Below are positions 1 through 7,613 of a stretch of 64,000 nucleotides of DNA, one piece after another. Position numbers and translations under genes: made by a program. Position 1 is the first letter of the stretch, and each line of letters opens with the position of its first letter. The notes under the pieces were generated by a model. The model made no database searches. It worked only from the letters and a program-made list of their open reading frames with translations, and had not been told where the DNA came from. Source of the DNA: Massilia sp. 9I (lineage in GTDB: Bacteria > Pseudomonadota > Gammaproteobacteria > Burkholderiales > Burkholderiaceae_D); the NCBI RefSeq assembly GCF_902506415.1, contig NZ_LR733275.1:4395932-4459931 (forward strand). The letters run 5' to 3'.

Positions 1-233
1 GCTTTTCCTTCTACCTCTTGCACATGGCGCTGCTGCACATCCTCGCCGTGCGCTTCAAATTGATTGCGCCGACCGGCACGCTCTGGGTCGACGCCGCCAT
101 CATGTTTGCAGTGTGTTACGGCGCGACCTGGGCGCTGGCGACGCTTTGCTACCACATCGTCGAGGAACCCTTCCTGCGCATGCGGCGCAGCTATGGCGCG
201 GGGCGTACCGTTCCGGTAGCCTCGGTTTCGTAG
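1..233 (+). CDS. Acyltransferase family 3 protein, C-terminal fragment
   Basis: The gene enters from the left edge; reading begins at base 3 and stops at the TAG at 231-233, so only about 76 residues are visible. They hold a hydrophobic helix and the closing pattern YHIVEEPFLRMRR. That pattern is typical of the last membrane helix of OafA/YrhL-type acyltransferases, membrane enzymes that O-acylate envelope or exported glycans. Substrate cannot be judged from this end. The stop codon lies inside a GTAGGGTGGGC repeat, so the repeat begins exactly at the gene end. The family call rests on one short motif plus hydrophobicity. Confidence 0.7.
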   Translation, partial: FSFYLLHMALLHILAVRFKLIAPTGTLWVDAAIMFAVCYGATWALATLCYHIVEEPFLRMRRSYGAGRTVPVASVS

Positions 234-263
234 GGTGGGCGGCTGTGCCGCCCACGCGGTCAG
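230..263. repeat. GTAGGGTGGGC palindromic repeat, single unit
   Basis: A short hairpin with arms GGGTGGGCGGC and GCCGCCCACGC overlaps the stop codon of the upstream gene. The same core recurs as an inverted pair at 5371-5450, with a diverged relative at 45421-45508. It lies between two co-directional genes and looks like a REP-type intergenic element. Confidence 0.7.
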
Positions 264-327
264 CGATACGCCGCGATACCTGTTTTCGGCTATCATGTCC
301 GGCATTTCCCGAACAGCTAGAACCTCG

Positions 328-1152
328 ATGATGGAGTACTTGACCCAGGCAGGCCACAACATGCTCGATTATGGATGGCGCATCCTGTACGTCTCCATGA
401 TCCTGTTCGTGCTCGAGCTTATCTTTGGCTGGAACAAGTACTCGATGAAGTCGCGTCTGCGTGGCGCCATGCTGTGGGCTGTGTACATCGTGATCACGGT
501 CGCCTTCCTGACCGCGTTCAGCAACTTCTGGGGCAAGCTCGGCGTCCAGCCGCTGGTGAGCATCACCCTCAGCGAATACTTCGCATCCGAGAACAAATTC
601 CTGACCGTGCTCGGCTGGATCGCGGCGCCGCTGCTGTCGCTGCTGGTGAGTGATTTCTTCTATTACTGGTTCCACCGCGCCCAGCACACCTTCAAGTTCC
701 TGTGGGTCTTCCACGCCGAGCACCACGCGATCCGCGAGATGAGCGCCTGGAACAGCAACCACCACTGGACCGAAGAGATCTTCCGGATCCCCTTCATGAT
801 CATCCCGATGAGCCTGCTGGTGCGGGTCGATCCGGGCTTCGTGCCGGTGCTGGCCTGGCTGCTGCTGGGCGCCCAGGGGCAGTACATCCACTCGCACACC
901 AAGCTGTCGCTGGGGCCGCTGCGTTACATCATGGCCGACAACCGCTTCCACCGCATCCACCACTCGGTCGAGAAGCACCACTGGAACCGCAATTTCGGCT
1001 CCTTCTCCTCGTTCTGGGACCTCGTGTTCCGTACCGCGCACTTCCCGAAGCGCAACGAGTGGCCGGATACCGGGCTGGACGAGCACGACGAAGCCCAGAA
1101 CGTGCGCGAATACCTGTTCCGGCCCTTTCAAAAGCTGCGCGGCAAGGCCTGA
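328..1152 (+). CDS. Sterol desaturase / fatty acid hydroxylase superfamily protein
   Basis: A 274-residue integral membrane protein of the di-iron hydroxylase superfamily. It has the three expected histidine clusters: HRAQH at 116-120, HAEHH at 129-133, and HRIHH with KHH at 208-218. Members use the di-iron centre and O2 to hydroxylate or desaturate lipids; the substrate here is unknown. Hydrophobic segments occupy roughly residues 15-35, 45-65, 92-115 and 155-185. I start at the ATG of 328 because longer in-frame starts fall inside the intergenic repeat. There is no clear Shine-Dalgarno sequence. The gene converges on the PEP-CTERM gene, with only three bases between the two stops. Confidence 0.88.
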   Translation: MMEYLTQAGHNMLDYGWRILYVSMILFVLELIFGWNKYSMKSRLRGAMLWAVYIVITVAFLTAFSNFWGKLGVQPLVSITLSEYFASENKFLTVLGWIAAPLLSLLVSDFFYYWFHRAQHTFKFLWVFHAEHHAIREMSAWNSNHHWTEEIFRIPFMIIPMSLLVRVDPGFVPVLAWLLLGAQGQYIHSHTKLSLGPLRYIMADNRFHRIHHSVEKHHWNRNFGSFSSFWDLVFRTAHFPKRNEWPDTGLDEHDEAQNVREYLFRPFQKLRGKA

Positions 1153-1155
1153 TCC

Positions 1156-1701
1156 TTAACGGCGCTTCTTTTTCCTGGAGGCGAGCAGGCCGGCAGCGCC
1201 TATGCCCAACAGCAGCATCGCTGCCGGTTCTGGGACGTCAGACGAGCCGTCTACCAAGGTGAATACGAACTGGCGCTTGTCGGAAACCGGAACGCCACCG
1301 AAAATCGTGTTCGATCCGAAGAAGCCGCACGTCCCCAATCCACACACGAGCGCATTCACGGCATCGTTGCCCCAGACGACGGCATTCGACGCGGTAGGAT
1401 ACCTTCCACCAAAGTTGAGTTCGTGGGTGCTGGTGTCGAACGACAGCCTGAAAGGATTGTTCTGCGTGCCGGTGGCCAGGTCCCAGGTGAACTTCAGCTC
1501 GCTTCCGTTGTAGCCACTAATGGAAAAACTCGCGATATCCTCTGCATAAATGAGACCTGAATCGGCCAGCGTATCGGAGTAAGACATGGTCCCGTTCGCA
1601 TGGTTTCCCAGCGTACCAGTCCATGTCCATTCATACGCGATGACGCCGGCATGTGCAGTTCCCGATAGGGCAAGCGCCAGGGCAAGGATGGTCTTTTTCA
1701 T
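1156..1701 (-). CDS. PEP-CTERM sorting domain-containing protein
   Basis: A 181-residue secreted protein. Residues 1-18 are a signal peptide (MKKTILALALALSGTAHA). The C-terminus carries the PEP-CTERM tripartite signal: VPEP, a hydrophobic helix, then the basic tail SRKKKRR. Such proteins are cleaved and sorted by an exosortase (EpsH/XrtA type) in exopolysaccharide-making bacteria; no exosortase gene is in this window. The body is Gly/Asn/Thr-rich and I recognise no enzymatic domain. The start was moved inward from a longer frame because the signal peptide begins at 1701. The 60 bases upstream are strikingly AT-rich and contain a small inverted repeat. Confidence 0.9.
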   Translation of the reverse strand: MKKTILALALALSGTAHAGVIAYEWTWTGTLGNHANGTMSYSDTLADSGLIYAEDIASFSISGYNGSELKFTWDLATGTQNNPFRLSFDTSTHELNFGGRYPTASNAVVWGNDAVNALVCGLGTCGFFGSNTIFGGVPVSDKRQFVFTLVDGSSDVPEPAAMLLLGIGAAGLLASRKKKRR

Positions 1702-1732
1702 GGATATCCCAATGTGGAAAAATATTTTTAGT

Positions 1733-1748
1733 GTAAATATTTTTTTAC
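1733..1748 (-). promoter_or_regulatory. GTAAA-N6-TTTAC inverted repeat upstream of PEP-CTERM gene
   Basis: An AT-rich dyad lies 32-47 bases upstream of the start codon, in a GC-rich genome. It could be an operator or part of the promoter. No known binding factor is assigned. Confidence 0.35.
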
Positions 1749-1858
1749 CGAAGACGTAAAAATCTTCCACCTCCCTAGCAGATCTGAGAGTGTCGCCTGC
1801 GCGTGCCTACAAGCAACGACGACCCCGGCTCCGGCTGGATGTAGATGGGCTGGCAAGG

Positions 1859-1864
1859 TAAAAT
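1859..1864 (+). promoter_or_regulatory. Candidate -10 box (TAAAAT) of dnaE
   Basis: TAAAAT ends six bases before the dnaE ATG, and no Shine-Dalgarno sequence separates them. If used, transcription would start at or next to the ATG, giving a leaderless mRNA. No convincing -35 hexamer was found, so this is tentative. Confidence 0.3.
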
Positions 1865-1870
1865 GGCACG

Positions 1871-4800
1871 ATGAGCTCCCCGACTTTCACCCACCTCCGC
1901 GTCCACTCCGAATATTCGATCGTCGATGGCCTCGTGCGCATCGACGACATCGTCGGGGCCGCCGCGAAGGACCAGCAGCCGGCGCTGGCCGTGACCGACC
2001 TGGCCAACATGTTCTGCCTGGTGCGCTTCTACAAGGCGGCGCGCGGGAAGGGGATCAAGCCGATCGTCGGCGTCGACGCCTGGATCACCAATGACGAGAA
2101 CCGCGACAAGCCCTCGCGCCTCTTGATTCTGGCGAAGAACCGCACTGGCTACCTGCAGCTGTGCGACCTGCTGTCGAAAGCCTGGCTCACCAATCAATAC
2201 AAGGGCCGCGCCGAAATCCGCGTCGAGTGGCTGGAAGCCCTCGCCACCTCCAACTCGACCCTGGAACCGGACGTCGACCAGGCCAATGCCCTGATCGTGC
2301 TGTCGGGCGCCTGTTTCGGGGACGTCGGCCAGGCCATCGACCAGGGCGACATCGAGCGCGCCGAACGCGCGGCCCAGCGCTGGGCGCGCATCTTCCCCGG
2401 CCACTTCTACATCGAGATCCAGCGCGCCGGCCAGCCCAACCAGGAGCAGGGCGTGCGCCACTCGGTGGCGCTGGCCGGCCGGCTCAAGCTGCCGGTGGTG
2501 GCGACCCATCCGGTGCAGTTCCTGAACAAGGACGAATTCATCGCCCACGAGGCGCGGACCTGTATCGCCGAAGGCGAGATGCTGGCCAACGCCAAGCGCG
2601 TGCGCCGCTTCAACGAAGAGATGTGCTTCAAGTCGCAGGCCGAGATGGCGGAGCTGTTCGCCGACCTGCCGGGCGCGCTCGCCAACTCGGTGGAAATCGC
2701 CAAGCGCTGCAACGTCACCCTCACGCTGGGTAAGCCGCAGCTGCCGGACTTCCCGACCCCGGACGGCATGAGCATCGACGACTTCCTGGTTGCCGAGACC
2801 AAGAAAGGCCTGGAAGAGCGCCTGCTGCAGCTGTATCCGAACGAAGAACAGCGCGAAAAGGAACGGCCGCGCTACGAGGCGCGCCTCGAGTTCGAGAACC
2901 AGACCATCATCAAGATGAAGTTCCCGGGCTACTTCCTGATCGTGGCGGAGTTCATCCAGTGGGGCAAGAACAACGGCGTGCCGATCGGCCCGGGCCGCGG
3001 TTCGGGTGCGGGTTCCCTCGTCGCCTATGCGCTGAAGATCACCGACCTCGATCCACTGAAGTACAACCTGCTGTTCGAGCGTTTCCTGAACCCGGAACGC
3101 GTTTCGATGCCCGACTTCGACATCGACTTCTGCCAGGAAAAGCGCGAACTCGTCATCCAGCACGTGAAGGATTTGTACGGCCGCGACGCGGTCTCGCAGA
3201 TCGCCACCTTCGGCACCATGGCGGCCAAGGGCGCGATCCGCGACGTCGGCCGCGTCTTGGACTTCGGCTACAACTTCTGCGACGGCATCTCCAAGCTGAT
3301 TCCGTTCAAGCCGGGCAAGCAGGTCTCGATCGCCGAGGCGATCGAAGAGGAACCGCTGCTCAAGGAACGCCTCGAGAACGAGGAAGAGGTCAAGCAGCTG
3401 CTCGATCTCGCGCAGCAGGTCGAAGGCATCACGCGCGGCATCGGCATGCACGCCGGTGGCGTGCTGATCGCACCGGGCAAACTGACCGACTTCTGCCCGC
3501 TGTACACCCAGGGCGGCGACGCCGGCGTGGTCTCGCAGTACGACAAGGACGACGTGGAGGCCGTCGGCCTGGTGAAGTTCGACTTCCTGGGCCTGACCAC
3601 GCTGACGATTCTCGACCGCGCCGTCAACTACATCCGAGCGCTCGATCCGCAAGACGCCGAGTTCAACCTCGAGACCCTGCCGCTGAACGACCGGCCCTCG
3701 TACAAGCTGCTGTCCGACGCCAAGACCGTCGCGATCTTCCAGCTTGAATCGCGCGGCATGCAGGGCATGCTGAAGGACGCGCGTCCCGACCGCTTCGAGG
3801 ACATCATTGCGCTGGTGGCGCTGTACCGTCCAGGCCCGATGGACCTGATCCCCGACTTCTGCAAGCGCAAGCACGGCGAGAAGTTCGACTATCCGGACCC
3901 GCGCACCGAATCGATTCTGTCCGAGACCTACGGCATCATGGTCTACCAGGAGCAGGTCATGCAGATGGCGCAGATCGTCGGCGGCTACTCGCTGGGCGGT
4001 GCGGACATGCTGCGCCGCGCGATGGGTAAGAAAAAAGCCGAAGAGATGGCCGAGCACCGCGAGATCTTCCGCGCCGGCGCCGCCAAGGATGGCCTCTCCA
4101 CCGAGAAGGCCGACGAGATCTTCGACCTGATGGAGAAGTTCGCGGGCTACGGCTTCAACAAGTCGCACGCCGCCGCGTATGCGCTGCTGTCCTACCACAC
4201 CGCCTACCTGAAGGTGCACCATACCGCCGCGTTCATGGCAGCCAACATGTCGCTGGCGATGGAAGACACCGAGAAGATCAAGATCCTGGTCGAGGATGCG
4301 ATCGATGTCTGCAAGCTGACCATCCTGCCGCCGGACGTCAACGAGTCGCACTTCCGCTTCACGCCGGAAGGCCAGCCGCGTTCCGTCACCGGCAAGCAGG
4401 TCTCGAACATCCGCTACGGCCTGGGCGGCGTGAAGGGCGCGGGGCAGGGCGCGATCGAAGCGATCATCGCCGCGCGCACCGAGGGCGGCAAGTTCAAGGA
4501 CCTGTTCGACTTCTGCATGCGCGTGGACCGCAAGCAGATCAACCGCCGCACCATCGAAAGCTTGATTCGCGCCGGCGCCATGGATGCCTTCGGCGTCGAC
4601 CGCGCCGTGCTGCTGGCCTCCGTCGGCTTCGCGATGGAAGCGGCCGGCCAGGCCGCAGCCGCCGCCAACCAGGTGAGCCTGTTCGGCGGCGACGATTCCG
4701 ACCTGGTGGCGCCGCCGGAGTACGTGAAAGCGACGCCCTGGACCGACCGCCAGAAGCTGGCTGAAGAGAAGATCGCGCTCGGCTACTACCTGTCCGGCCA

Positions 4801-5368
4801 CATGTTCGACTCCTACGCGGCCGAGGTGCGGCGCTTCGCCAAGACCAAGCTGAAGGACCTGGAACCGTCGCGCGATCCGCGCATGCTGTGCGGCGTGATC
4901 ACCGGCGTGCGCACCCAGATGACCCAGCGCGGCAAGATCCTGATCGTGGCGCTGGACGACAAGACCGGCGTGGTCGAGGTGACCATCTACAGCGAGCTGC
5001 TGGAAGCGAACAAGAACATCTTCAAGGAAGACGAGTTCCTGCTGGTGGTCGGCAAGGTGTCCGAAGACCGCTTCAACGGCGGCCTGCGCATCACGGCGGA
5101 GAAGGTCTACGACATCGCCGCGGCGCGCATCCAGTACGGCTTCAAGCTGGAGATGGATGTCGGTTGCGACCTGAACCCGGCCAAGCTGGCCGAGGTCCTG
5201 CAGCCGCACCGCATGCCGGACGGGATGCCAGTCAGCCTGCGCATCAAGCCGCAGGGCGTGGAAGCGATCCTGCAGCTGGGCGACGACTGGCGGGTGGCGC
5301 CGTCGGATACGCTCAAGCAGCAGCTGGAGTTGACGCTGGGCGCTAAAGACGTCGCCGTGGAGTATTGA
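1871..5368 (+). CDS. dnaE: DNA polymerase III subunit alpha
   Basis: The replicative polymerase catalytic subunit, 1165 residues, the usual DnaE length. The N-terminal PHP domain begins with the HSEYSIVDG block. The polymerase core shows the catalytic motif PDFDIDF at 414-420 (D415 and D417) and the third acidic residue in KFDFLGL, D571. The helix-hairpin-helix and OB-fold regions follow (VTIYSELLEA near 1038). It works with the beta clamp and tau complex in chromosome replication. The gene stands alone, upstream of an inverted GTAGGGTGGGC repeat pair. The start at 1871 fits the conserved N-terminus; there is no Shine-Dalgarno sequence, but a TAAAAT box lies just upstream. Confidence 0.97.
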   Translation: MSSPTFTHLRVHSEYSIVDGLVRIDDIVGAAAKDQQPALAVTDLANMFCLVRFYKAARGKGIKPIVGVDAWITNDENRDKPSRLLILAKNRTGYLQLCDLLSKAWLTNQYKGRAEIRVEWLEALATSNSTLEPDVDQANALIVLSGACFGDVGQAIDQGDIERAERAAQRWARIFPGHFYIEIQRAGQPNQEQGVRHSVALAGRLKLPVVATHPVQFLNKDEFIAHEARTCIAEGEMLANAKRVRRFNEEMCFKSQAEMAELFADLPGALANSVEIAKRCNVTLTLGKPQLPDFPTPDGMSIDDFLVAETKKGLEERLLQLYPNEEQREKERPRYEARLEFENQTIIKMKFPGYFLIVAEFIQWGKNNGVPIGPGRGSGAGSLVAYALKITDLDPLKYNLLFERFLNPERVSMPDFDIDFCQEKRELVIQHVKDLYGRDAVSQIATFGTMAAKGAIRDVGRVLDFGYNFCDGISKLIPFKPGKQVSIAEAIEEEPLLKERLENEEEVKQLLDLAQQVEGITRGIGMHAGGVLIAPGKLTDFCPLYTQGGDAGVVSQYDKDDVEAVGLVKFDFLGLTTLTILDRAVNYIRALDPQDAEFNLETLPLNDRPSYKLLSDAKTVAIFQLESRGMQGMLKDARPDRFEDIIALVALYRPGPMDLIPDFCKRKHGEKFDYPDPRTESILSETYGIMVYQEQVMQMAQIVGGYSLGGADMLRRAMGKKKAEEMAEHREIFRAGAAKDGLSTEKADEIFDLMEKFAGYGFNKSHAAAYALLSYHTAYLKVHHTAAFMAANMSLAMEDTEKIKILVEDAIDVCKLTILPPDVNESHFRFTPEGQPRSVTGKQVSNIRYGLGGVKGAGQGAIEAIIAARTEGGKFKDLFDFCMRVDRKQINRRTIESLIRAGAMDAFGVDRAVLLASVGFAMEAAGQAAAAANQVSLFGGDDSDLVAPPEYVKATPWTDRQKLAEEKIALGYYLSGHMFDSYAAEVRRFAKTKLKDLEPSRDPRMLCGVITGVRTQMTQRGKILIVALDDKTGVVEVTIYSELLEANKNIFKEDEFLLVVGKVSEDRFNGGLRITAEKVYDIAAARIQYGFKLEMDVGCDLNPAKLAEVLQPHRMPDGMPVSLRIKPQGVEAILQLGDDWRVAPSDTLKQQLELTLGAKDVAVEY

Positions 5369-5370
5369 TC

Positions 5371-5450
5371 GTAGGGTGGGCGGGTTTCCCGCTCACGCGG
5401 TCAGCCAGCGCTAGAACAGACCGCGTGGGCAGGAGACCTGCCCACCCTAC
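5371..5450. repeat. Inverted pair of GTAGGGTGGGC repeats
   Basis: Two copies face each other: GTAGGGTGGGCGGG at 5371-5384 and its near-complement ending CCCACCCTAC at 5450. Inner parts read CTCACGCGGTC and GACCGCGTGGGC. They fill the gap between the converging genes dnaE and the glycosyltransferase. The pair could fold into one long hairpin and act as a bidirectional terminator or mRNA stabiliser. Confidence 0.75.
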
Positions 5451-5454
5451 AGAT

Positions 5455-6282
5455 TCATTGGCCAGTGTGCTCTCGCAGTCCGCGCACCGCCTGGGTCGTC
5501 TTGTCCACCGCCCGCTGCAGCACCACCTTCCGGTTGCTCGACTCCTCATCCCGCTTCGCCTCCCGGTGCCACAGGTGCAGCACCTCGGTCGCCAGCGCTC
5601 CATCTTTCCTCAGCACGCCCGCATGGAACAGGCGCACCACCAGGTCCGAATCCTCGTGCCCCCAGCCGACGAAACTCTCGTCGAAGCCGTTGACCTTCTC
5701 CAGGTCCGAGCGCCACACGGCCAGGTTGCAGCTCTTGATGCGGCGCCAGCTGAACTTGCGCCGGACGCGGCCGAGGTCGGGCCAGCGCAGCATCGTCTGC
5801 AGCACCTTGTTCATGTCGCCGCGCAGGCGGTAGCGCAGGCGTTCGGCCAGGCCAAGGTCCGCGACGTCGATGTGCTCGCGCAGGACGCGTTCGGTCAGGG
5901 CCTGGCTCAGGAGGATGCGGCTGCCGGAAACGAGGAAGCCAGGCCGCGCCAATGCCCGGTGACGGCTGATGAAGTCGCGCTGCGGCACGCAGTCGCCGTC
6001 CAGGAAGATGATATAGTTGCCGGTTGCCGCGAGCGTGCCGCGGTTGCGCGCCATGGCGGCGCGGAAGCCTTCGTCCGGCTGCCACACGTGTTTCAGGGGC
6101 ACCGGCGAGCGTGCCGCGAGGGCGGCGATGGTCTCCCGCGTGTTGGCAGTCGAGCCGTCATCAGCGATAATGATTTCAAAATTCTTGTCATCCTGCATGA
6201 AACAGGCTTCCACGACCGCTGCGAGGGCATCCGGGCGGTTGTAGGTGGTGATCACGACAGAGATGGTAGGGGTGTGCTGCAT
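5455..6282 (-). CDS. Glycosyltransferase family 2 protein
   Basis: A 275-residue GT-A fold glycosyltransferase. Visible motifs are the N-terminal beta strand SVVITTYNRPDAL, IIADDGS, the metal-binding DxD region FLDGDC near residue 95, and a C-terminal GWGHEDSDLVVRL block that resembles the acceptor-site ED motif of chondroitin-polymerase-like and WaaE-like enzymes. It probably adds a sugar to lipopolysaccharide core or another envelope glycan, as judged from the divergent neighbour (O-antigen ligase) and msbA. I start at 6282; an alternative ATG at 6336 would collide with the divergent gene start. The sugar and linkage cannot be deduced. Confidence 0.88.
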   Translation of the reverse strand: MQHTPTISVVITTYNRPDALAAVVEACFMQDDKNFEIIIADDGSTANTRETIAALAARSPVPLKHVWQPDEGFRAAMARNRGTLAATGNYIIFLDGDCVPQRDFISRHRALARPGFLVSGSRILLSQALTERVLREHIDVADLGLAERLRYRLRGDMNKVLQTMLRWPDLGRVRRKFSWRRIKSCNLAVWRSDLEKVNGFDESFVGWGHEDSDLVVRLFHAGVLRKDGALATEVLHLWHREAKRDEESSNRKVVLQRAVDKTTQAVRGLREHTGQ

Positions 6283-6338
6283 GGGGTTCTCGTAAAACGC
6301 ACGCTCAAGGTTGGCAAGAATATCCCACAAGAACATGA

Positions 6339-7613
6339 ATGAACAATAATCCGACGAAAATCGGAGTGCCGATGCAGCCTTGGATCGGCTTCCTGGTTTT
6401 CCTGTTCCCTTTCCTCAGCCTTATTACTCCGTCCGGCATCGGCTTTTCCAGCCTGGTCTTCGTGCTGGCCGTGCTGTGCGTGCCGCGCCGGGCCTGGGCC
6501 GCCATTCGACCGCACTGGGTTGAAGTCCGCTGGGTAGTCGCGGCCTTCGCCTTCTACTTCCTGCTGGCGCTGGCCTGCGTGCTGCTGCGCCCCGAAGCCA
6601 GTTGGGGCTACCTCGACAAGCCCTCGCGCATGTTCCTGGGCTTCAGCGCCATGATGCTGGTGGTGCTGGGGCGTCCGTCCCGCACCAGCCTGTGGTGGGG
6701 CGTGATCGCGGGCGCCATCGCCGCGCTGCCCTTCATCGCCTACCAAAAGCTCGTGCTCGAGATCTACCGCCCCGGCGGCTGGCTCAATCCGATCACCTTC
6801 GGCGACATCTCCCTGTGCCTGGGCCTGGTGTCACTGGCCGCCGCCATCGACTTCCGCCACAGCACCCGCAAGGCGATCCTGCCGGCGCTGGGCGCGCTGG
6901 CAGGGCTGGCGGCCACGCTCCTGAGCGGCACCCGCGGCGGCTGGATCGCGCTGGTGCTGGCGGCGATCCTGTTCCTCACCTATGCGCGCCTGCTGCGCAG
7001 CCGGCGCGTGCGCCTGCTCCTGATCGGCAGCTTCGCGCTGTTCGCCTCGACCTTCTTCATCCCCGCCTTCGGCGTGCAGGAGCGGGTCGGGCAGGGCGTG
7101 CACGACGTGCAGACCTGGCTCGATGGCGGCAGCGCGCTGTCGAATGTCGGCATCCGCCTGGAGCTGTGGAAGGGCGCGCGCACCATCATCGCCGAGCATC
7201 CGATGTTCGGGCTCGACCCCTTGAGCGTCCGCGCCGAGCTGCGCAAGCTGGCGGAGCAGGGCCGGATCCAGGACGTGGTGCTGCCCTTCGAGCACCTGCA
7301 CAACGACCTGCTGCAGGCCCAGGCCAGCGGCGGCATCTTCGGCCTGCTGGCCTACCTCGGCATCCTGGGCGCGCCCTTCGCCTTCTTCGCACGCGCGGCC
7401 GGCCGGGGCGGCTCGCAGTCCTCGCCCCAGTTCACGCCGGCGCTGGCGGGGATGCTGGTGGTGCTCAGTTACTTCGGCTTCGGACTCACCGAAGTCATCT
7501 TCTGGTCCCTCAAAGGCAGCATGTTCTACGTGCTCATGGTGGCCCTGCTCATGGGCTTCTGTTTGACTGCGAAAGAAATGGAAAATATCGTGGAAAATAA
7601 GCGTGGACAATAA
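6339..7613 (+). CDS. O-antigen ligase family protein
   Basis: A 424-residue polytopic membrane protein with about ten to twelve hydrophobic segments. In the large periplasmic loop, EHLHNDLLQAQASGG with the following helix GLLAYLGIL is the conserved Wzy_C/WaaL signature. An Arg-containing motif (GTRGGW) precedes it. WaaL-type enzymes transfer undecaprenyl-linked O-antigen to lipid A-core; relatives polymerise glycans, so Wzy cannot be excluded. It ends inside the start of msbA (11-base overlap), suggesting coupled translation and a role in LPS assembly. Confidence 0.82.
   Translation: MNNNPTKIGVPMQPWIGFLVFLFPFLSLITPSGIGFSSLVFVLAVLCVPRRAWAAIRPHWVEVRWVVAAFAFYFLLALACVLLRPEASWGYLDKPSRMFLGFSAMMLVVLGRPSRTSLWWGVIAGAIAALPFIAYQKLVLEIYRPGGWLNPITFGDISLCLGLVSLAAAIDFRHSTRKAILPALGALAGLAATLLSGTRGGWIALVLAAILFLTYARLLRSRRVRLLLIGSFALFASTFFIPAFGVQERVGQGVHDVQTWLDGGSALSNVGIRLELWKGARTIIAEHPMFGLDPLSVRAELRKLAEQGRIQDVVLPFEHLHNDLLQAQASGGIFGLLAYLGILGAPFAFFARAAGRGGSQSSPQFTPALAGMLVVLSYFGFGLTEVIFWSLKGSMFYVLMVALLMGFCLTAKEMENIVENKRGQ

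Noticed and set aside
1775..5209. A 1144-codon minus-strand frame opposite dnaE
   Set aside because: dnaE is unmistakable on the other strand, and the antisense product shows no recognisable motif or ribosome site.
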